This document shows positions 41,750 to 52,908 of a stretch of 64,000 nucleotides of DNA, piece by piece. Each line of letters opens with the position of its first letter. The stretch's first letter is position 1. The stretch lies in assembly GCA_963920635.1 (NCBI GenBank), contig OY987301.1:48645820-48709819 (forward strand), written 5' to 3'. This DNA is from Pseudeuparius sepicola (taxonomy: Eukaryota > Arthropoda > Insecta > Coleoptera > Anthribidae). Both the position numbers and the translations under genes were made by a program. The notes beneath the pieces were generated by a model, which saw nothing but the letters and a program-made list of their open reading frames with translations, was not told the DNA's origin and searched no databases.

Positions 41750-43807
41750 CTATTTTAAATTTTGGAAAACCCATAATGGTTTATCGAAAAGATACTTGCA
41801 GCTTCCTCTTCTTGTGGAAATGGTGGGGATGGATAATTTAGTGATTATATCTTCTCGGCTGACTGTTGAGGCATCCTTGATATCAGGGTAGTAGAACGTG
41901 TTTTTCACCTTTGATAGTCTCATGAAATTTATTGTAAAATCGGTGTCTTCAATTTCCTCTATTTTTACTACATAATGGACAGTGGTTTTCTTTATTGGGA
42001 ACTTGACCAAGACATAGTCTTCTACTTGGAAATTACGATCAAGGCATATGACGTCATCCTCATCAACTTCTTTATCACTTTCCTCTTCAAATTCATTCCA
42101 ATCTGATGAGCACCCCGAGGAGAAACTTTCGTCCTTCAAGCTGTCGCTTGATGTACTTTCTTTACGCTTTTTGATATTTCTTTCTTTATTTGGGGCCTGC
42201 AATTCATCTGATAATTTTGGAATTTTTTTCCTTGATAATTTTCGCTGCTTCTCAGCTGCTTGTCGCTCAATTACTAGTTTTTCCGGCGTGTCTGTCATAA
42301 TCCTAGATTTCGCTTTCTTCTGTTTAATTGTGTTAACCCTTGGCTGTGCTTTAGGGTAAGGTATTACACTTTCCGGGCTTAAAAAAGGCTCATTTGTTGC
42401 TGTTTTATTTGGTGTTTCTTGGGTGGAATCTAACAAAGCAGATGAAGAAGTAGATGGCGTATTTAAATTGCTATCAGTTTCTTGAAAATGCGGAACAAAG
42501 GTAAGACTGGTCGCTGGTTGTTCCTGGACAGTATTCGAGACAACTTCTTCAATTTGCACAGGTTTTTCTCGAACCCGTGTTGAATATTTTTTGGAGTAAA
42601 GGCCTGTGGTATAGATAGTGCACTTAGTTTCGCTATTTCATAAATAGTACAAGTTTTTGCCGGATTCATAGAAAGCCAATGTTAGCGCAATGTTGTAAAA
42701 TCGCTTTAATGGCCCGAACACTGTTAAGTCTAAAGGCTGAAGCTTGTGGCTACAGTGTGGTGGGAACGTTAGCATCACTATGCCGTTTTCTTTGCACAAG
42801 TTTAAAGCTTCTATTGAGATGTGGCTTTCGTGGTTGTCAAGTATTGTGAGAACAGGTGAAATCTTTGATGGCTTAACATATTTAATAAAGTGTTTTAGGT
42901 AAAAAACGAAATTTTGTGCTGTCATCCACCCAGATGTATAAGCTGCACCATCAGATCCAACTGGAGCACCGCTTAGCATATATGGCTTGAAATTCACCCG
43001 AGGAAATATGTAAAATGGGGGTATAGAATTTCCAATAACATTAATCGTGCAACATAAAGTAACTAAGGTGCCTCTTTTGGCTGATGACATTTGCCCTACT
43101 TGCTTGCAGCCTTTTACAGCTAAAACTTTCTGCGTAGACTGAACGGTCGTTAAACCAGTCTCGTCTATGTTGTAGATGGCTTCTGGTCCAAATTTATAGC
43201 GATCCAATACATTTTTGTAATTGTCAAAGAATTCGCCAAGGTTTTTTTGGTTGAAGCTGGTGGCACGTGATAAACTGGTGGCCTCAGGAGTGCGCAATGA
43301 CAAATTTTGGTTTCGGATCATAAAGCCCCTGATCCAGTCTTTTGATGCATATTTATGTTCCTTCCAATTTTTAGGAACCTCTTTTCCGTTAGCTTCTGCA
43401 TATTCGTACGAAAACTTTCTACAGTTTAGTTTGCTCAAGCCATAATGTAATTGAGAACATCTTATTAAATATTCACAAAGTGCTTTCTCTTCATTGGCAG
43501 TGAATATCTGACGTGTTACATATTTGTTAGTTATGTTTTTGAAAGGTTGCTCTAACTTTAGATAACGTTGAAGAGAAGACCTCGGAATTTCATACTTTTT
43601 AGCAGTGGGCTGAATCTTTGCTCCCGAGCGAACTTCTTCCATAGCCCTTTCGATTATGTCATGTGGTATTTCGGTGCGATTTGTTTTTTTCTTATACCGA
43701 AATGGCATATTTTCCTGAAAAAGAAAAAAGAAACTATCATGTAGGGATCGTTGGGCATGCCCATTGCTCCCGTACTGCTGTGTGTCCAAGCATCCCACCC
43801 GCGCCAT
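41750..43807 (-). pseudogene. Pogo-like DDD transposase, frameshifted
   Basis: A transposase of this type binds its element's ends and cuts and pastes it. From 43807 it shows an HTH_psq DNA-binding domain ('PTAKKYEIPRSSLQRYLK'), a second CENP-B-like helix region, then the catalytic domain with 'YNIDETGLT', 'LTILDNHESHIS' and 'HCSHKLQPLDLTVFGPLK'. By my count there are 35 residues between the second and third Asp. The reading shifts by one near 42685, where the pogo C-terminal block 'NPAKTCTIYEIAKL' appears in another frame. It shifts back near 42575 into a charged tail with an acidic Ser/Asp/Glu stretch (to 41750). The lesions make it inactive as read. The same lesions occur in the copy at 46907-48250. 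Confidence 0.8.
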
Positions 43808-44168
43808 TATAGCTTACTTGCAAAATACAACACTAAACAAATTATTTTACTCATCCAATACTACGCTATTGCATGCAGATGGAACCCTTACATATGAAGG
43901 AAATAAAAATAAAGCACACTTACGTTGATTTTAGAACAATAGGAGAAAAAGAATCACTGTTAGGATTGCAGCTTTTTCCGTGCACAAATACACAATGTGT
44001 TATAGTGGTTGCCGGATGAAGGTCATTGCTACACTGTTGCGCTCGACAGAGGTACCAACAGAGCGGCTTCTCAAAAATCATAACCGCGGTGCGACCAGTA
44101 TTTGGCGCGTAATTTAAATCGAAAATGCCCAGGCCTCCGACCTGCCCAAGGATCCCCACATTCCCCTA

Positions 44169-45688
44169 CATGGTCTCATGGTCGGTGTCTGATGTTCGAT
44201 CTGAGTAGGCCAAACAATAAAACCAAATTTATGACAAATCAAGTCAGCCATGATAATAAAACTGACAATCGAGTGGGCTGTCAATTCAATATTTCTATTT
44301 ACGTGTCAGATTAGTCTAAAATTTTGTTGCTGAAGCTGTTAGTAGTTGCAGTTTAAAAAATGTTTTTGAAAGAAGAATGTTGTGATATTTTAGAGATCTT
44401 CATCAAAAATGACAAAAGATACGTAGAAACTTTGAGGGAGTATTCTCGTAAATATCCAAATAGAAATGTTCAGAGTGCTTCATTTATATGTATGCTGTAT
44501 CGAAGATTCAGATCGACATGAAGTGTGATTAGCAAGAGAAAAAAAGGGTTTAGAATAGTAAGGACGAGAGAGAACGAATTTTAAATTATTTCAGAAGAAA
44601 TAACGAAAAATCTCAGAGAGATGCAGCGAGAGACTTACAAATTCCCCGGTCTACAATACAAAGAGTAATGAAATTAAGCAAATTTAAAGCCTTCAAAATA
44701 TTACCTGTTCAAAGGCTATTCCCTGGAGATGCTGCAAGAAGACTGGAATATTGTCAAGCAATGTTAAACTTTTATTTTGCAAGAGGTGGAGCTGGATTTT
44801 TTTAAACAAATTATTTGGTCCGATGAAGCTACATTTACAACGGCGGGAATATACAACCGGAAAAATAGTATATTTTGGTCTGTTGACAATCCACGGGCAT
44901 TTCGTGAAGTTGTGAAATCCAGCAGAAATTCCGTGGGTGTTTGGTGCGGAATTGTGGGAAATTTTATAATGGGCCCTCTATTTTACTCAGGAAGTATGAC
45001 AGGTAGGAAATACCTACATTTAATCCAGAACGAATTGGAACAATACTTTGACCAGTTGCCATTAATTTTTCTTAACCAACTCCAAGAAAGACAATTAATA
45101 TGGCAGCAAGATGGCGCTTCCTTCCATAACTGTGGGTCCATAATGGAATTTTTGAACAATTCGTTTGAAAATTGGATTGGTAAACATGGAACGATAAGGT
45201 GGCCGCCACGTAGTACAGATTTAACCCCCTTGGATTTTTTCTTGTGGGGGCATTTAAAAAATAAAGTTTATAAGAACCGCCCCGAAAATGTTGAGGAGAT
45301 TAAAAGACGAGTAAAATTAGAAATTGATAGTTTAAACAATTGTCCCTTAATCTTTAAAAATGTCCGAAAAAATTTCTTAAAAAGACTTAGGTTATGTGTA
45401 AATAATAATGGAAACCATTTTGAACATTTAATGTAAATGAACTTCAAACTAATTTTTAATAACTAATCATATTGTTGTTGTTATAATAAATATGACAGTA
45501 GTAAAAATAATAAATGTTTCATAATTTCCACGAGATTTTTAATTAAGTTGAATGAAGTTGAATAGCTATAGCCACTTTAATATTCAGCTTGTCAGTTTTA
45601 TTATCATGGCTGACTTGATTTGTCATAAATTTGGTTTTATTGTTTGGCCTACTCAGATCGAACATCAGACACCGACCATGAGACCATG
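44169..45688 (+). mobile_element. Mariner-like element, ~100-bp inverted repeats, TA target
   Basis: The ends CATGGTCTCATGGTCGGTGT and ACACCGACCATGAGACCATG are inverted copies. The similarity runs about 100 bp through 'GGCCAAACAATAAAACCAAA'. TA flanks both sides (44167-44168 and 45689-45690). It encloses a broken transposase. It was inserted into the right inverted repeat of the pogo-like element, which continues on both sides. Confidence 0.9.
44360..45436 (+). pseudogene. Mariner-superfamily transposase (DUF4817 + DDE), broken
   Basis: The N-terminal part from ATG 44360 ('EECCDILEIFIKNDKRYVET', 'REYSRKYPNRNVQSASFI') matches the DUF4817 helix-turn-helix of insect mariner-type transposases. 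It stops at about 44520. A second helix region ('SQRDAARDLQIPRSTIQRVM') appears in another frame. The catalytic domain is open at 44777-45436: 'IIWSDEATF', 'WQQDGASFHN', 'RSTDLTPLDFFLWG', ending 'HFEHLM'. By my count 40 residues separate the last two catalytic Asp. At least two frame breaks or stops make it inactive, although the catalytic part itself is uninterrupted. Confidence 0.8.
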
Positions 45689-46076
45689 TACCTATCTAGT
45701 TTGATGGAGCTTCTCTGATAAATATCTCGGAAACGGTTGGAGATAAATAGGTCAAATTATATATCGTTGGATTCAGAATTAAAAAAGAAATCCTGTGATG
45801 GTTAAGAGAAATGTGTAAGTTGTAAAATAGAGAAAACCACTTTCATTTCCGCTATAACCGGAAGTTATATTAAAAAACTGAATATTCGGGAATACTACTT
45901 AAAGGTTCTCTAATGGATGTGTAGGTAAAAAAATATATTTTTTTTATTTTGCAAAAAATGTTTTTTCGCGATAACTTTTTTACCGACCCCCGTAGTCAAA
46001 ATTAGGGTACACCCTCGAATTCCCCTTAATTTTTACTACAACCTCATTTTTCGAATGACGATTTTATATTAACCTG

Positions 46077-46205
46077 TCATAGCGGTGTTTTTCTTTAAAG
46101 ACATGTGCAAGCCCCTGCCTCGACATCGGTTCGAACCAAGTTTGATCGAAGGCAAAAAAACATGAAGTCTAAAAAGTCAGCGCCGGTACGAGCGACGCCA
46201 CCGCG
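46077..46205 (+). repeat. SINE-like repeat, partial copy
   Basis: Contains 'TAGCGGTGTTTTTCTTTAAA' and 'CGACATCGGTTCGAACCAAG'. The palindrome GGTTCGAACC resembles a tRNA B box. Larger copies lie at 52515 and 60137. No convincing A box was seen, so the tRNA origin is a guess. Confidence 0.6.
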
Positions 46206-46432
46206 GCCCGATTATCTTACTATATATTAACAGGTTTAAAGTATACACAGATTATTCTTTGTAATAATACGTTTTAACTGCTTCTTAGAAGTAGAAATAA
46301 TCATATAATGATTCCATGTATTCTAGGAAATGAACTCGAATGGACCGGAACCGGGATGTCACTGGTACAGAAATGTAAATTTATATTTCATTAAGGCCCA
46401 AAAAATCATATAACTGCAGTTTTCTATATACG

Positions 46433-48578
46433 CAGGGTGTCCCAGGATAAGTGAGCCAATAGGTGTAAAAGACAAAAAAATTTCGAGTTCAAATAAATTT
46501 GATCGTTTGAGGTTCTGACCTGCTTGACTGGAAACTAATTTCTAGCATATTTTCGTTTTTGAATAGTCAAGATGGCGTCGACAGCGACCATAATTTATTT
46601 ATTTTCATTGTACATTGCACATTTGGTGCACGGGGATAACTTTTAATTCTAAACAACTTTTTCTCATAAAATTTTTGGATACCTTGGATTTAAAAGCCAC
46701 TTTAGCGCGTTATAAAAAGTAAAAAGTGGAAAAAAACAAAGTAGGCCGATCTTTCCAAAATTTGGTACCTGGGGTAATTTTTAATTGGGAAAAACTTTGA
46801 AATAATCAACACTAACAAATGATTATAAAAATGAACTTTATTAACGTTATTGCGCAACATACTAAGAAAAATGTCATTAAATGATTTCCTTCGTTAAAAG
46901 AGCAACCTATTTTAAATTTTGGAAAACCCAGAATGGTTTATCGAAAAGATACTTGCAGCTTCCTCTTCTTGTGGAAATGGTGGGGATGGATAATTTAGTG
47001 ATTATATCTTCTCGGCTGACTGTTGAGGCATCCTTGATATCAGGGTAGTAGAACGTGTTTTTCACCTTTGATAGTCTCATGAAATTTATTGTAAAATCGG
47101 TGTCTTCAATTTCCTCTATTTTTACTACATAATGGACAGTGGTTTTCTTTATTGGGAACTTGACCAAGACATAGTCTTCTACTTGGAAATTACGATCAAG
47201 GCATATGACGTCATCCTCATCAACTTCTTTATCACTTTCCTCTTCAAATTCATTCCAATCTGATGAGCACCCCGAGGAGAAACTTTCGTCCTTCAAGCTG
47301 TCGCTTGATGTACTTTCTTTACGCTTTTTGATATTTCTTTCTTTATTTGGGGCCTGCAATTCATCTGATAATTTTGGAATTTTTTTCCTTGATAATTTTC
47401 GCTGCTTCTCAGCTGCTTGTCGCTCAATTACTAGTTTTTCCGGCGTGTCTGTCATAATCCTAGATTTCGCTTTCTTCTGTTTAATTGTGTTAACCCTTGG
47501 CTGTGCTTTAGGGTAAGGTATTACACTTTCCGGGCTTAAAAAAGGCTCATTTGTTGCTGTTTTATTTGGTGTTTCTTGGGTGGAATCTAACAAAGCAGAT
47601 GAAGAAGTAGATGGCGCATTTAAATTGCTATCAGTTTCTTGAAAATGCGGAACAAAGGTAAGACTGGTCGCTGGTTGTTCCTGGACAGTATTCGAGACAA
47701 CTTCTTCAATTTGCACAGGTTTTTCTCGAACCCGTGTTGAATATTTTTTGGAGTAAAGGCCTGTGGTATAGATAGTGCACTTAGTTTCGCTATTTCATAA
47801 ATAGTACAAGTTTTTGCCGGATTCATAGAAAGCCAATGTTAGCGCAATGTTGTAAAATCGCTTTAATGGCCCGAACACTGTTAAGTCTAAAGGCTGAAGC
47901 TTGTGGCTACAGTGTGGTGGGAACGTTAGCATCACTATGCCGTTTTCTTTGCACAAGTTTAAAGCTTCTATTGAGATGTGGCTTTCGTGGTTGTCAAGTA
48001 TTGTGAGAACAGGTGAAATCTTTGATGGCTTAACATATTTAATAAAGTGTTTTAGGTAAAAAACGAAATTTTGTGCTGTCATCCACCCAGATGTATAAGC
48101 TGCACCATCAGATCCAACTGGAGCACCCCTTAGCATATATGGCTTGAAATTCACCCGAGGAAATATGTAAAATGGGGGTATAGAATTTCCAATAGCATTA
48201 ATCGTGCAACATAAAGTAACTAAGGTGCCTCTTTTGGCTGATGACATTTGCCCTATGGCCCTAAAATTTTTGGATACCTTGGATTTAAAAGCCACTTTAG
48301 CGCGTTATAAAAAGTAAAAAGTGGAAAAAACAAAGTAGGCCGATCTTTCCAAAATTTGGTACCTGGGGTAATTTTTAATTGGGAAAAACTTTTATTATTG
48401 AAATTTTTCGCTATCTTTAAAGGAAAAAGCACTTCACCTACAATGAAAAAAAAAATGGTCGCTGTCGACCATCTTGATTTTTCAAAAACGAAATTATACT
48501 GGAAATAAACGATCAAATTTGAACTCTAAATTTGTTTCTCTTTTACACATATTGGCCCACTTATCCTGGGACACCCTG
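46433..48578. mobile_element. CAGGGTG inverted-repeat element carrying a pogo fragment
   Basis: The ends CAGGGTGTCCCAGGATAAGT and ACTTATCCTGGGACACCCTG are inverted copies with arms of about 150-200 bp (for example GTCGACAGCGACCAT near 46577 and its complement near 48455). Inside it a 1.46-kb piece of the pogo-like element (about 46797-48255) is bracketed by two direct copies of a ~130-bp segment of the host element (46664-46797 and 48262-48393). Confidence 0.8.
46907..48255 (-). pseudogene. Partial pogo-like transposase, second copy
   Basis: This is a near-identical copy of 41750-43096. It retains the second and third catalytic Asp blocks and the acidic C-terminal tail but lacks the first Asp block and the whole DNA-binding domain. 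The same internal frame changes are present. Only a handful of residue changes are visible (for example Thr/Ala near 'NAPSTSS' and Ser/Arg before 'GAPVGSD'). Confidence 0.85.
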
Positions 48579-49179
48579 TATCTAGAGGCTCTTTATAAAA
48601 TCTAAGTGAAAAATCAAGAATTTGGTAACAACCTTCTTGGCCAAAAAAGTGCAGTTCCGCATATTGCAATGTGAATAACTATTAGTTGCGCACAGGCTCA
48701 CATCAGACGCTAATTTCCCTTTATAACCTGCAAAATTATTAATGTACAGAGCTGTCTCATATAAAAGATGCGTTGACTCAGACTATTTCCTTACTTTACA
48801 GATATAGCTCTAGAGATACCTACTTTATAATTCTATGTAACCTTCCGGTTGATCGTTTGCAGTTAGGCATAATATTATATTTATGTTGTTCTCCGTAGGA
48901 CGAGCCAACGGGAATGGTCAATAAATCCAGTCAGATATAATCAGGTTCATGCAGTTTTTCTGGGATATCCGACGCTAACCAAGAATTAAAAATTTCATTA
49001 AAAAAAAGAAAAAAAAAACAGGGAACAAAAGTAATAAAATTAGCGCATTTAGAATGTGAATACAACTTATATAGGTATGGTTTAACCGATAAAATCGATT
49101 TATATTTTATTATCGTGTAAATTACCGTTTCAGCAATTTGTAACATTTGTAACAATTTGACATTATGTTTTTTTTTCAG
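48579..49179. other. Intron sequence before first recognised Tmem132 exon
   Basis: AT-rich, without open frames of note. It ends in a long pyrimidine tract and CAG at 49177-49179, the acceptor of the next exon. Confidence 0.6.
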
Positions 49180-49382
49180 GTGTCGTCTTCGTGTGGCTCA
49201 GTTTATGTTGATGGAAGCGAAGCTAGGGGATCTGCAAATGGTTCTGTATTAGTCAAATATGGTACCTACACCTCCCTTGCAAAATTCGCTGTCTGGATGC
49301 CAGAATTCCCTCTTGAATTAATGGTAGCTGACTTGAGGCTCTCCCAATTGAAGGGTTGGAGAGTCCCCGACTATCACCCAAG
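49180..49382 (+). CDS. Tmem132: Tmem132-family protein, first exon recognised here
   Basis: TMEM132 proteins are single-pass membrane proteins of neural cells, proposed to act as adhesion molecules with cohesin-like and Ig-like (BIG) extracellular domains. This exon (phase 0 to phase 2) encodes the conserved 'VSSSCGSVYVDGSEARGS' and 'KYGTYTSLAKFAVWMPE' blocks, ending at 'KGWRVPDYHP'. It is bounded by a pyrimidine tract plus CAG and by AG|GTAAGG. Upstream exons for the signal peptide and N-terminal domains must exist but were not recognised in the window. They may lie beyond it or among the repeats to the left. Confidence 0.9.
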
Positions 49383-50117
49383 GTAAGGTAAACTCCATTT
49401 ATTATGACCTGAAATTCTCACTCACATATTTGTTATACTTTTAGCTTTTTACATAATTTAAATATGTGCATTATCCACCATTTATTACTTATTATAGTTA
49501 TCAAAAAAATATACTTATCAATACATATATTATAACGGAAAGGTATAACTAGAAGGTATAAGTAAAATTGTTTTAATTTTTCTTTTTGAGAAAAACCAAC
49601 ATAATTCTTCATTAGCTATTTATAGCTATCTTTACATTTTTATTTTACTATACTTATAGTTCTGTAAGAAAATGTACTTAGTGTATATTTGAATATTCTC
49701 TTATATGAATAATAGCTCAACTAACTATTCCAAATTAAAATTCCAATTATTCTCTCCATAGTTAAGATATTTCGTTTTTCGACCCGTTGCCTCAAGACAC
49801 AATGACTGCATTAGCCGAATTTTAAACTCTAAGAAAACTTTTAATTGCTAATCATTTATTTGCCCAGCTAAAATAAGAAAAAGGCAACTGGAAAATGTAA
49901 AGTAGGGATCCATGGAAGTGTAAAAATAAAAACTTTTCGCACTCCTTTTATTTCTGAACTCGACGAACGATAATTAAATCAATAAAAAAAAGGCAGAGTT
50001 TACTCTTACAATTGAGATGGCAAGAGCAAAGGGGAGATTTTTTATATCAAATTAATTTTGTGGTAGCTTTTACAACATTAAAAAATAGGATAAAAATAGA
50101 TTATATGTTTCTTCCAG

Positions 50118-50412
50118 TTCTGTTAAGGCCAGAAGAAAGAAAAGATACAGCCCCTGGAATAACGGTGATGACATGAACATTGTGGATAAACCAATTTGTC
50201 GATTAAGGTACCAGCAAACACCAGTTGATGTGTATGCTCATTTTATGGCAACCGACCACGAATCTGGGAGAGTCACGTACCTGATCAACAGAAGAACGTG
50301 GCTGAAAGTGACGGACTCAGTTTTGCAGTGGTTGAGAATTAGTGATCCGAGAATTGCAAGTTTACATGGAAGGATTCTCCAAGGCCGCAGTCAAGGAAGA
50401 ACAGAAATACAG
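50118..50412 (+). CDS. Tmem132: Tmem132 exon 2
   Basis: Acceptor CTTCCAG (50111-50117), donor CAG|GTAAGA. Phase joins correctly with the previous exon. It begins with a basic stretch 'RRKKRYSPWNNGDD' and continues with 'CRLRYQQTPVDVYAHFMATD' and 'YLINRRTWLKVTDSVLQWL', part of an extracellular Ig-like domain. The basic RRKKR run resembles a proprotein-convertase site. Whether it is cut is unknown. Confidence 0.92.
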
Positions 50413-50603
50413 GTAAGACAAACCAGTGTCAATCAAGAAATTAATTTGATACCTTGGAATTTTGTCATCCATGTGCCATTCTCTGTTTTTAAACTAAAAT
50501 TATTTCCACCATTATGGCAGCAATAGATTTATACTACTAAAATTATATTATATACTTAAACTTACCTTCCAATATGTGTGTTATTACTGATGACTTTTTT
50601 CAG

Positions 50604-50984
50604 GTTCTTTCTCCAATCACAGGCCGAGTAATAGGCTCAAAAGAAATCAGGGTTGGCAATGACAAAGTTGGATTATCTAAACTTGTCGTCCAAGTGGTAT
50701 CTGGCCTACAACTCAATATATCTCCAGATAGCTCCATCGAGAATGGTTATGTTGCTGAAACTAGTGTCACAAGAAAACTAACAGCCCAATACCAAGAAGG
50801 GCTTCTTGATATACAACTAGAATTTTCGGATGGTTCAAAAACTGCACTCCGAGATATTGCCGACACTGATTATCATCTGGTCGTTGAGAGTTTAGATCCT
50901 GAAGTTGTTGCGTTTGCACCTATGGTTGCTTCGCCACACCCACGGGTCATTGCTGTTGGTGAAGGCAGCGGTGACCTCTTACAA
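50604..50984 (+). CDS. Tmem132: Tmem132 exon 3
   Basis: Acceptor TTTTTTCAG, donor CAA|GTATGA, phase 0 at both ends. It encodes the most conserved part of the family: 'VLSPITGRVIGSKEIRVGND', 'VVSGLQLNISPD', 'YQEGLLDIQLEFSDGSKTAL', 'ESLDPEVVAFAPMVASPHPR'. These belong to the tandem BIG/Ig-like extracellular domains. Confidence 0.93.
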
Positions 50985-51042
50985 GTATGAATATCTTTTA
51001 CTCTTTTAATTTCATGTTATAATCATTGATTTGTGGTGTTAG

Positions 51043-51253
51043 GTCACCTTACTCTTAGCAGAAGAGTGTAGGACTAGTGGCAGACCAAAGATGAAAGCTG
51101 CAGGGCCATTAGCAACAGCAGCGGCTCATATAACAGTGGATTTCAGCAGTAGTGACTTGGCTCATAGGCCAGACATACTACAGAATGATGGTGGGAGTTA
51201 TGGGAATTCAAAAATTGGAAGGGAGTTTGGGGATTTGCAAGACATTTTGAAAG
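51043..51253 (+). CDS. Tmem132: Tmem132 exon 4
   Basis: This follows a 58-bp intron (acceptor GTGTTAG). It encodes 'VTLLLAEECRTSGRPK' and 'AAAHITVDFSSSDL', the end of the last Ig-like domain, then a linker. It ends in phase 1 at G|GTCAGT. Confidence 0.9.
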
Positions 51254-51720
51254 GTCAGTAGATTAGACTTATACCTGGTTTATACAGACACAATTGCCCC
51301 TAAAAAATTATTAATCTTAAATCGAGTTTGGGCAAACTGCTTCTGATGGTTTTAGGAGCAGTTAGGATTGATGTAGTTAGTTTTGTATATATTTTTATGC
51401 CATACATTGACTGGGATATTATATGTTATCTAAGGAGGAACAACAGCCATCAAACTTGATATTTTTTTTGCCAAAGTAACATGTCATCATCTATCATTAT
51501 ACAAAATGTTTATGACAATAAATTTTACATTGTATTTAAACTTGTTTTTCGCTAATAGATTGTGAAATAAGTTACTTCGGCACCAAGAAACTGTCAAATT
51601 TGGCAACGGTTGTTCCTCTTATGGTATAATGCTGGTTTTCTACCAAACGGACTAGACAAGTTTCTGTTTTGTTGGGATTTTTGGAACACAGAAAAAAATT
51701 AGTGAAACTTTTTTATTCAG

Positions 51721-51866
51721 ATGACAATTCACAAGAACCCAATGTGCTGGCAAGGCAATACCAAGGTAACAAAGGCATCCTCCGCAACAAACATCAAAAC
51801 TACCACATGACTCCACTAGAAATAAGCATGTATGTTCTTCTGGCGGCTTTCTGTTGTGCAATCGTG
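51721..51866 (+). CDS. Tmem132: Tmem132 exon 5, start of membrane segment
   Basis: Acceptor TTTTATTCAG, donor GTG|GTTAGT. It encodes a juxtamembrane stretch and 'MTPLEISMYVLLAAFCCAIV', the first half of the single transmembrane helix. This 'LEI.MYVLL..FC.AI' pattern is diagnostic of TMEM132. Confidence 0.92.
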
Positions 51867-51930
51867 GTTAGTAACTCTTTTTTTTATTCAACAATCCATC
51901 TTTAACCTTTTCTTTAATTTCTTATCTTAG

Positions 51931-52376
51931 GTATTTGTAATATCCTGTGTGGTATATGCCTCTAAATACAAACCAATCGAACCTGGAGTTACAGCTGGCA
52001 TACGACCATCTCCTGTTAACCCGAGCAATTTGGTCATCCACCGAGAACCCCGAAAACCACGAGAGTCTACTCAAAATGCCCATGATTGGGTATGGCTGGG
52101 TAGAGCAACAGTAGATAATTCAAACAGAAATTCAACAGTAGTAAATAACAACGGAACCGATATGAGAATTATAACGAATCCTCTTAATATAAATTACTGT
52201 GAACCAGATGATTGCTTGGCCACAAGTTTCAGTAATCCGAGTCACATAGAGTTGCCAAGTAGGACGACATCAGCCATTGTGAACGAGAATTCGAACAAGA
52301 GAGTGATTGATAGCAGTACTTACTGTAAAAATAAAGTTGCTTGGAAGGATGAGCAAGATGAGAAAGAGCAGTTGTG
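51931..52376 (+). CDS. Tmem132: Tmem132 exon 6, end of membrane segment and cytoplasmic start
   Basis: After a 64-bp intron it completes the helix ('VFVISCVVYASKYKP') and begins the cytoplasmic tail with the family's 'HDWVWLG' motif. A long polar Asn/Ser-rich stretch follows. The exon ends in phase 2 at TG|GTAAGT. The next intron is 4.3 kb, swollen by mobile elements. Confidence 0.92.
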
Positions 52377-52514
52377 GTAAGTAATGACAAACGATTCAAG
52401 TTTCCAATCATTATCTGACAAAAAAGTGAGGTGTATTCTCATTTAATTATTTACTTAATAAGCAGGCCGATTTTCTACTCTATTAGATCTGTCATTGCAA
52501 GTAAGTAAACTATA

Positions 52515-52800
52515 ATATAATAATAATAATAATTCTCACCCCTCACAATACTCCGAACTAGGAGTACACCAGAAGCAACCACATGCTTGTGCGGGGGAGG
52601 GTGCAATTACTATTATTTTGTCTTCGTTGCCATTTACGACTAGGGCCAACTTTTTTCCCGATAGAACTCTTTGCCATAGCGGTGTTTTTCTTTAAAGACA
52701 TGTGCATGCCCTTGCCTCGACATCGGTTCGAACCAAGGTCGATCGAAGGCAGAAAAACATGCAGTCTAAAAAGTTAACGCTGGTATGAGCGACGCCGCCA
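52515..52800 (+). repeat. SINE-like repeat in Tmem132 intron 6
   Basis: Starts with (AAT)n, then 'CTCACCCCTCACAATACTC', a GTGCGGGGGAGGG stretch, and GGTTCGAACC at 52725-52734. The copy at 60137 has the same order. A splice-acceptor-like CTAG|GAGTACACC at 52558-52570 resembles the true acceptor of exon 7. Confidence 0.65.
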
Positions 52801-52908
52801 CTTGGTTTTTTATATCCAGTGCACTCAAACCTTCCTTACCATAACTTCGTAAGATGTGTCTAGGAACATTGAGGAAGTTCAACCTTATTTTTATTTTAAA
52901 GGTTAAAG

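Larger units (their letters stand above)
41020..46075 (-). mobile_element. Pogo-like DNA transposon with ~0.4 kb inverted repeats, interrupted
   Basis: The left arm (about 41020-41430) and right arm (about 44140-44166 plus 45691-46075) are inverted copies. They contain AACTTCCGGTTATAGCGGAA-type and GATATATAATTTGACCTA-type segments. Between them lies a pogo-type transposase on the minus strand (41750-43807). A separate mariner-like element sits inside the right arm, splitting it at 44166/45691. Exact outer termini are uncertain by a few tens of bases. Confidence 0.8.

Noticed and set aside
42048..42359. Plus-strand Ser-rich open frame
   Set aside because: It is the reverse shadow of the acidic/Ser-rich tail of the pogo-like transposase; it recurs at 47205-47516 only because that tail is duplicated.
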